From: Hoeflea_A sp963921345
Lineage (GTDB): Bacteria > Pseudomonadota > Alphaproteobacteria > Rhizobiales > Rhizobiaceae
Direction of reading: 5' to 3'
Assembly (NCBI GenBank): GCA_963921345.3
Contig: CAWUFE020000001.1
Span: forward strand, 620,001 to 684,000
Length of the DNA stretch: 64,000 nt
In this document: one piece after another, positions 59,350-64,000 of the stretch
Numbering within the stretch: position 1 is the first letter of the stretch
Layout: each line of letters starts with the position of its first letter
Notes under the pieces: generated by a model
The model's database searches: none
The model's input: only the letters and a program-made list of their open reading frames with translations
Told to the model about the DNA's origin: nothing
Made by a program: the position numbers and the translations under genes

Positions 59350-59371
59350 GCCGGAGACCTGAGTCCCCGGC
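59350..59371. other. Strong hairpin upstream of the tRNA pair
   Basis: A nine-pair stem (GCCGGAGAC with GTCCCCGGC, one wobble) and a four-base loop lie 42 bp upstream of the tRNA-Arg 5' end in the transcription direction. The stretch 59309-59511 has no gene. It may be part of a leader or processing signal. Confidence 0.35.
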
Positions 59372-59511
59372 GGGCGGGGCAGCATCAAGTCTCGATGATA
59401 CGCGAGCGCGTCCGAGCTATCCGATGGTGCATGGTCTTCGACTTTCGGTCGGTGGAACAGGGACGGCACTCTTATGCCGGGTATCGCCGCGAGTCAACAC
59501 GGCTGAGCGCC

Positions 59512-60195
59512 CTAACCGTCCATCCTGACCAGCCACTGGTGCAGCGGCAGGGCGTTCTTCCATTTGTCGATGCAGAAATCGACGAACTGCGGAGTGGCGA
59601 GCTGTTTCGGGTGGGGCAGGTGGTAGGCGGCGTGCAGCGCGTTGAACTTCAGCAGGCGTTCGATGTCGGGATCGTCGGTGGCAAAGCCGCGGGGCAGCTT
59701 GGCGTAGTGGGCTCCCGCAAGCGGCAGGTCGTGTTTTTCCATGTCCTTCTCGATCGCCAGCAGGTCCTGTGCGGCCTTCGTTTCGGCGATCGTCGCGCGG
59801 TATTTGGCCAGCCGGTCCTTGTCGAAGCCGTGGGCGCCGGCGCCGAGGATCAGCTGGTCCTTGGTCAGGCGGAAGAACAGGCCGGAGATCGCGCCCTTGC
59901 GCTGGCCTTGCCAGAACCAAAGATCGAGATGGTCCTTGTAGGGCCGCTTGTCCTTGGAGAAGCGGATGTCGCGGTTGATGCGGAAGATCGAGCCGTTGAC
60001 CTTGGGCTCGGCGACCAGCTCCGGCGACAGGCCGGCAAGCGGTTCCTGCAGGGCGATGACGAAGTCCTTGGCGGCACCGATATAGTGGGTGTCATAGTCG
60101 GCGCGATGGGCGTCGAACCACTCCTTCTTGTTGTTTTCCGACAGGCCGGCGATGAAATTCAGCGTTGCATCCTGGAATCCAGCGAAAGATGACAT
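59512..60195 (-). CDS. DUF2461 / TIGR02453 family protein
   Basis: 227 aa, full length for the family. Conserved features are LNFIAGLSENNKKEWFDAHR near the N-terminus, SIFRINRDIRFSKDKRPYKD in the centre and HYAKLPRGF. The family is widespread, soluble and biochemically undefined. It is monocistronic and next to the tRNA pair, whose transcription runs the same way downstream. Confidence 0.85.
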   Translation of the reverse strand: MSSFAGFQDATLNFIAGLSENNKKEWFDAHRADYDTHYIGAAKDFVIALQEPLAGLSPELVAEPKVNGSIFRINRDIRFSKDKRPYKDHLDLWFWQGQRKGAISGLFFRLTKDQLILGAGAHGFDKDRLAKYRATIAETKAAQDLLAIEKDMEKHDLPLAGAHYAKLPRGFATDDPDIERLLKFNALHAAYHLPHPKQLATPQFVDFCIDKWKNALPLHQWLVRMDG

Positions 60196-60347
60196 GCGGC
60201 TCCCTTTCTTGATATTCAGAGCTCCGGCTCCACCGCCCTACGAGCATCGTCTTTTCGTCGGTCTGCCCTACTGCGAGTTCTCGGTTGCAAGGTGGTCTAC
60301 TCCGCCCAGCACGAGCTCACGTGCGTCCTCCTGCGGGCAAGCCGCGC

Positions 60348-60743
60348 TCAGGGTTTTGTCGGCGTAAATATCACCGCCTGAATTTTCCAGATTTGCATTT
60401 TTCGGGAAAGCACAATGATCTGGTTAAAATGAGCCTCCTGGTCTTCGGATTGCGAATTGCCGGTGAGAATAATCCGGTTACATACGATTGCCATGTCACC
60501 GGCACCCGCAAATTCCCAGTTTTCGAAACGGTATCCGGGAGTTGGTTCAAAAGCCGCTGCGAATTCTGCAAGCTCCTTGTGGCCGACCATTCGTGGGGCT
60601 CCGGGAGGCATCAAGACCGCATCCTCTGCCCATCTCTCCAGCCACGCGTCGTGTTTTGAAGACACAAGCTCGTCTGTCCAGCCAACTATGGTTTGCCGGA
60701 TATCGTCGTGTTCTGTTGCGGAAAGGTCGTCGGTTCCAAGCAA
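60348..60743 (-). CDS. NTF2/SnoaL-like domain protein
   Basis: About 131 aa cone-shaped alpha-beta fold (DIRQTIVGWTDELVSSKHDA; RWAEDAVLMPPGAPRMVGHK; C-terminal WKIQAVIFTPTKP). The TTG at 60743 lies nine bases after a TGGAGG ribosome site and gives the usual SnoaL length; a GTG at 60785 would add 14 residues. Such proteins are isomerases, dehydratases or small-ligand binders. It stands alone between DUF2461 and ccmC. Confidence 0.7.
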   Translation of the reverse strand: MLGTDDLSATEHDDIRQTIVGWTDELVSSKHDAWLERWAEDAVLMPPGAPRMVGHKELAEFAAAFEPTPGYRFENWEFAGAGDMAIVCNRIILTGNSQSEDQEAHFNQIIVLSRKMQIWKIQAVIFTPTKP

Positions 60744-60904
60744 TTCGGATAACCTCCAAAGTTGAGACTTGATCACAATGTACACCCGATGTCGTCAAAG
60801 TCGACATTTCCGGCGGGTTTGGCTCAATCTTGATTTTCCGCCTGGTCCGGATTCCGCTTGCGCAAAATTACACACCAACCAACCGGCCTCAAAAGATGAG
60901 CGAA

Positions 60905-60956
60905 AAACACTTCGTGTTTGGCGGCGGGCGCGATCTTGAAACGATCGTCCGCCCGC
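60905..60956. other. Two consecutive hairpins upstream of ccmC
   Basis: AAACAC-TTC-GTGTTT (60905-60919) is followed by a GC-rich stem with a two-base bulge (60924-60956, loop TTGAAAC). They end 82 bp before the ccmC start. They could mark an RNA end or leader structure at the right edge of the accessory segment. Confidence 0.35.
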
Positions 60957-61038
60957 GTCCATCGGTCCCAGGTCAATTCGGGGTTATCGCCCGGCCGTCG
61001 CCATTGTCTGGAACGGTCCTAAACTGTACATAGGGGCC

Positions 61039-61788
61039 ATGAGTTTATCCGGTACACCGGGCATGGTGACGAGCCTTGCCAACCCGACTCGGTTTCTGTC
61101 GATCGTGGCCGCGGTGCTGCCGTGGATGATCGGCATCACCGTCATCCTGTTCGCCGTCGGGCTGTGGATGAGCTTTGCCGCGCCGGAAGATTACCAGCAG
61201 GGTATCACCGTGCGCATCATGTTCATCCATGTGCCGTCGGCCTGGCTTGCCATGATGTGCTACACGGTGATGGCGATTTCGGCGATCGGCACGCTGGTGT
61301 GGCGGCATCCGCTGGCCGACGTTTCGGCCAAGGCGGCAGCACCCATCGGTGCGGTCTTCACCTTCCTGGCGCTGCTGACGGGCTCGCTGTGGGGCAAGCC
61401 GATGTGGGGCACCTGGTGGGTCTGGGACGCCCGGCTGACCTCGGTTTTCGTGCTGCTTCTGATGTATCTCGGATTGATCGCGCTCAACCGGGCGATGGAC
61501 GATCCGGCACGGGCGGCGCGGGTGTCGGCCATCGTCATCCTGGTCGGCTACGTCAACATCCCGATCATCAAGTTCTCGGTGGACTGGTGGAACACGCTGC
61601 ACCAGCCGGCAAGCGTCATGCGGCTCGACGGGCCGACCATCCATCCCAGCATGCTCTATCCGCTGCTGGTCATGGCGCTGGCCTTCACCATGCTGTTCTT
61701 TACCCTGCACCTGATGGCCATGCGCAACGAAATCTGGCGCCGCCGCGTCGCCTCGCTGCGACGGCAGGCCGCCCGGGCGGCTGCCTGA
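61039..61788 (+). CDS. ccmC: Heme exporter protein CcmC
   Basis: 249-aa, six-helix membrane protein that presents heme to CcmE. The tryptophan-rich WGTWWVWDARLTS motif and flanking His residues (H64-type MFIHVPSAW and SVDWWNTLHQP) are intact. ATG 61039 follows AGGGG. It belongs directly after ccmB in typical clusters but is 51 kb away here, so it must use its own promoter. ccmD follows after ten bases. Confidence 0.94.
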   Translation: MSLSGTPGMVTSLANPTRFLSIVAAVLPWMIGITVILFAVGLWMSFAAPEDYQQGITVRIMFIHVPSAWLAMMCYTVMAISAIGTLVWRHPLADVSAKAAAPIGAVFTFLALLTGSLWGKPMWGTWWVWDARLTSVFVLLLMYLGLIALNRAMDDPARAARVSAIVILVGYVNIPIIKFSVDWWNTLHQPASVMRLDGPTIHPSMLYPLLVMALAFTMLFFTLHLMAMRNEIWRRRVASLRRQAARAAA

Positions 61789-61798
61789 GGCTCCCCCG

Positions 61799-61978
61799 AT
61801 GACCCATTTCGCTTTCGTCGCCATCGCCTATGGCGCCACCGCGCTGACCATCCTGGCATTGATCGGCTGGGTCGTTATCGACCAGCGGTCGCGGCGCGCC
61901 GAACTGGCCGAGCTGGAAGCGAGCGGTGTGCGGCGGCGGTCGGATGCGCGCGGAAACGGAGGCGGCGATGAGCACTGA
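61799..61978 (+). CDS. ccmD: Heme exporter protein CcmD
   Basis: 59-aa single-helix protein: MTHFAFVAIAYGATALTIL, then ALIGWVVIDQ and a charged Arg/Glu cytoplasmic tail. CcmD tethers CcmC and CcmE in the CcmABCD release complex. It overlaps ccmG by 11 bases. Size, position and helix identify it despite low sequence conservation. Confidence 0.88.
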   Translation: MTHFAFVAIAYGATALTILALIGWVVIDQRSRRAELAELEASGVRRRSDARGNGGGDEH

Positions 61979-62585
61979 AACCTCGGAGACGCCGAAACCG
62001 GTGCGACAGGTCAACCGGCGGCTGCTCGCCTTCCTGCCGCTGGTGATCTTCGTGGTGCTCGCCGGGCTGTTTTATGTGCGGCTGATGTCCGGCAAGGATG
62101 CTTCGGTCATTCCGTCGGCGCTGGTGGGAACGCAAGCACCGTCGCTCGACCTGCCGCCGCTGGAAGGTCTGCTGCGCGACGGGCAACAAGTGCCGTCGCT
62201 GACTGACGCGGCGGTCGAGGGCAAGGTGACGCTGGTCAATGTCTGGGCCAGCTGGTGCGTGCCCTGCCGCCAGGAACACCCGCTTCTGATGGCGCTGGCG
62301 AAAGACAGCCGCATCAACGTGGTCGGAATCAACTACAAGGATGAGACACCGAACGCGCTGCGTTTTCTCGGCGAGCTCGGAAACCCGTATTCCGCGGTCG
62401 GCACCGACCCAAAAGGCGTTGCGGCGATCGACTGGGGAGTCTATGGGATTCCCGAGACCTATCTGCTGGGGCGCGACGGGACCATCCTGTTCAAGCAGGT
62501 CGGGCCTTTCTCGCCTCTGTCGGTGCAGAACCTGCTGTTGCCGGAGATCAAGAAAGCCCTGTCGGCGCCGGCCGGTTCGTCCTAG
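61968..62585 (+). CDS. ccmG: Thiol:disulfide interchange protein CcmG (DsbE)
   Basis: 205 aa. An N-terminal signal anchor (LLAFLPLVIFVVLAGLFYVR) is followed by a periplasmic thioredoxin domain with WCVPC in NVWASWCVPCRQEHP and the YGIPETYLLGRDG cis-Pro region. It reduces the apocytochrome c CXXCH thiols before heme attachment. ATG 61968 is inside ccmD. Confidence 0.93.
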   Translation: MSTETSETPKPVRQVNRRLLAFLPLVIFVVLAGLFYVRLMSGKDASVIPSALVGTQAPSLDLPPLEGLLRDGQQVPSLTDAAVEGKVTLVNVWASWCVPCRQEHPLLMALAKDSRINVVGINYKDETPNALRFLGELGNPYSAVGTDPKGVAAIDWGVYGIPETYLLGRDGTILFKQVGPFSPLSVQNLLLPEIKKALSAPAGSS

Positions 62586-62631
62586 ACTGGATTGATCGAA
62601 GCTCTTTCAGGAATCGTCAACGGGGTATTGC

Positions 62632-63342
62632 ATGACGAGGATCCACTACGCCATCGGCGACGTGCACGGCCGGGACGATCTCCTGGAGGCGATGCTCGCG
62701 CGCATTGCCGCCGACCGCGACTACCGCCATGCGGACAGTGAGGCAACGATGGTGCTTGTCGGCGATTATGTCGACCGCGGTCCTGACAGCGCCGCCGTCG
62801 TCGACCGGCTGATGCGTGGTGTCGACGATTTCGAGCTGGTCTGCCTCAACGGCAATCACGAGGCGATGCTGCTGGCCTGCACCGAATCCGACGACCGTCA
62901 GGCCTGGGCCGGCTGGATCCACAATGGTGGCGACACCACCATCCACTCCTTCGGGGTCAAAGTCCGCTACGGGTTCTTCCGGCCCGATCATCTGGTCGAT
63001 GCGCTCGGAGCGGAGCGGCTGGCCTGGCTGCGCGACCTGCCGCTCCACCATCAGACGCCGGACTACCTGTTCGTGCACGCCGGGATCCTTCCCGGCCGCC
63101 CGATCGAGGAGCAGTCGGAGCGCGACCTGTTGTGGATCCGCAACCGATTTCTCAACAGCGACAAGGACCACGGGCGGCTTGTCGTTCACGGCCACACGCC
63201 GACGGAAGAGCCCGACATCCGACCCAACCGCATCGGCATCGACACGGGCGCCTTCACCACCGGCCGCCTGACGGCGGTGGTGCTGGGAGAGGCGGAAGGA
63301 CCGCGGTTTCTGACGGTGGAAGGCGCGCCGGGCGCCTGGTAG
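62632..63342 (+). CDS. Metallophosphatase, serine/threonine phosphatase-like (PPP family)
   Basis: 236 aa. Metal and phosphate motifs appear in order: GDVHG (residues ~9-13), GDYVDRG (~44-50), GNHE (~75-78), FVHAG (~147-151) and VHGHTP (~185-190). The size fits bacterial PrpA/PrpB or diadenosine tetraphosphatase-like enzymes. It lies 46 bp after ccmG. Confidence 0.88.
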   Translation: MTRIHYAIGDVHGRDDLLEAMLARIAADRDYRHADSEATMVLVGDYVDRGPDSAAVVDRLMRGVDDFELVCLNGNHEAMLLACTESDDRQAWAGWIHNGGDTTIHSFGVKVRYGFFRPDHLVDALGAERLAWLRDLPLHHQTPDYLFVHAGILPGRPIEEQSERDLLWIRNRFLNSDKDHGRLVVHGHTPTEEPDIRPNRIGIDTGAFTTGRLTAVVLGEAEGPRFLTVEGAPGAW

Positions 63343-63352
63343 GGTTGCTCCC

Positions 63353-64000
63353 TTACCCCGCCTTGTCGGAGTGGGCATCGACCTTGTCGTCTTCCTCGTC
63401 GAGCGAGTGCTGCATGACGACCCGCATCTGCAGCATGGCGAAGACCAGGGTGATGGGCATGATGCCCCAGACCTTGAAGGCTACCCAGAAGTCGGTGGAA
63501 AAATTGCGCCAGACGATCTCGTTGACGACTGCCAGGAACAGGAAGAACAGGCTCCAGCGAATGGTCAGCTTGCGCCAGCCCTCGGCATCGAGGCGAAAGG
63601 CACTGTCGAACACAAAGGCGAGCAGCGACTTGCCGAAGGCCAGGCCGCCCATGAGCACGGCGAAGAACAGGCCGTTGATGATGGTCGGCTTCATCTTGAT
63701 GAAGGTGTCGTTCTGCAGCCACAGCGTCAGCGCGCCGAAGACGAAGACGAAAATGCCGGAGACCAGCGGCATGATCGGAATGGTGCGGGTCAGGATCCAC
63801 GACAGCGACAGCGCAACGGCCGTTGCGACCATGAACAGGCCGGTGGCGATGAAGATCGGTCCGCCGAGACCGGCGAGCGCCGAGAACTGCTCGGCCAGCC
63901 ACTCGCCGCGGGCGTTGGCGAAGAAGAACACCACCAGGGGGCCCAGCTCCAGCGCCATTTTGAGCAACGGATTGATGGTCTGGCGTTCCGGATCCGAGGG
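63353..64000 (-). CDS. yciB: Inner-membrane septation protein YciB / IspZ (5'-truncated by window edge)
   Basis: At least 215 residues are present. The frame stays open to base 64000 through SDPERQTINPLLKMALELGP, the normal YciB N-terminal region, so only the first residues are missing. Five or six helices follow, with FFFANARGEWL, MKPTIINGLFFAVLMGGLAF and VNEIVWRNFSTDFWVAFK characteristic of the family. The C-terminal tail is acidic. It is convergent with the phosphatase. Confidence 0.92.
   Translation of the reverse strand, partial: PSDPERQTINPLLKMALELGPLVVFFFANARGEWLAEQFSALAGLGGPIFIATGLFMVATAVALSLSWILTRTIPIMPLVSGIFVFVFGALTLWLQNDTFIKMKPTIINGLFFAVLMGGLAFGKSLLAFVFDSAFRLDAEGWRKLTIRWSLFFLFLAVVNEIVWRNFSTDFWVAFKVWGIMPITLVFAMLQMRVVMQHSLDEEDDKVDAHSDKAG

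Noticed and set aside
59309..59511. A third tRNA upstream of the tRNA-Arg
   Set aside because: GGTTTGGAACCCC resembles a T-arm, but no acceptor partner or anticodon arm could be found; only a hairpin at 59350-59371 is supported.
1..64000. CRISPR array, prophage or integrase-bearing island
   Set aside because: No regularly spaced direct repeats, phage structural genes, integrase or transposase reading frames were seen.

Overview
The window looks like a chromosomal stretch of a GC-rich alphaproteobacterium, most likely Hyphomicrobiales (a Stappiaceae/Rhizobiaceae-type relative). The evidence is the acnA-ccmAB block at 5.4-9.7 kb, the ccmCDG-phosphatase-yciB block at 61.0-64.0 kb, and the many ABC importers, amidohydrolases and CoA-dependent catabolic genes. 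I found no phage structural genes, integrase, transposase or CRISPR array.

Layout. 1-4.4 kb: the 3' part of a peptide/nickel-type ABC importer operon (binding protein, two ATPases, two permeases), followed by an EamA exporter. 5.4-9.7 kb: aconitase on the minus strand, divergent from the cytochrome c maturation genes ccmA and ccmB. 9.7-61.0 kb: about 51 kb of accessory catabolic, transport and regulatory DNA that separates ccmB from ccmC. 61.0-64.0 kb: ccmC, ccmD, ccmG, a metallophosphatase and the start of yciB.

The accessory segment holds several self-contained modules, most with their own regulator. (a) TetR plus a two-subunit molybdenum hydroxylase (9.7-13.9 kb). (b) A LysR regulator divergent from a membrane fatty acid desaturase (15.6-17.5 kb). 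(c) A 10.5 kb plus-strand operon (19.2-29.7 kb) with a CaiB-type CoA transferase, a coiled-coil MerR-like protein, HyuA/HyuB, a cysteine hydrolase and a three-part ABC importer. It diverges from an HMG-CoA-lyase-like enzyme and a GntR regulator. (d) MFS/ArsR and LysE genes around a 39-bp perfect palindrome (29.8-32.1 kb). (e) Amidase, winged-helix regulator, LLM monooxygenase and flavin reductase (32.1-36.1 kb). (f) A minus-strand operon of about 14 kb (50.4 to 36.1 kb), tightly coupled by ATGA/GTGA overlaps. It encodes a TauT-type importer, cupin, Rieske oxygenase, SDRs, hydrolase, IclR, extradiol dioxygenase, TPP enzyme, aspartate-dehydrogenase-like protein, aldehyde dehydrogenase and flavin monooxygenase, and looks like uptake plus ring cleavage of an unidentified aromatic or N-heteroaromatic. 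(g) A single 750-aa trypsin-like protease / DNA-RNA endonuclease fusion (51.4-53.7 kb). (h) Nitronate-monooxygenase-like enzyme, acyl-CoA synthetase, SDR and flavin monooxygenase (53.9-59.1 kb). (i) Two abutting tRNA-like genes (59.15-59.31 kb).

The points most worth following up are: the abutting tRNA pair, in which one member has no room for a D-arm and the other has a GCG anticodon; the protease-nuclease fusion; the similar N-terminal coiled coils on a cytosolic catabolic enzyme and the permease of the same operon; and the split of the ccm cluster. Assignments rest on reading motifs and gene order by eye; no database search was run.
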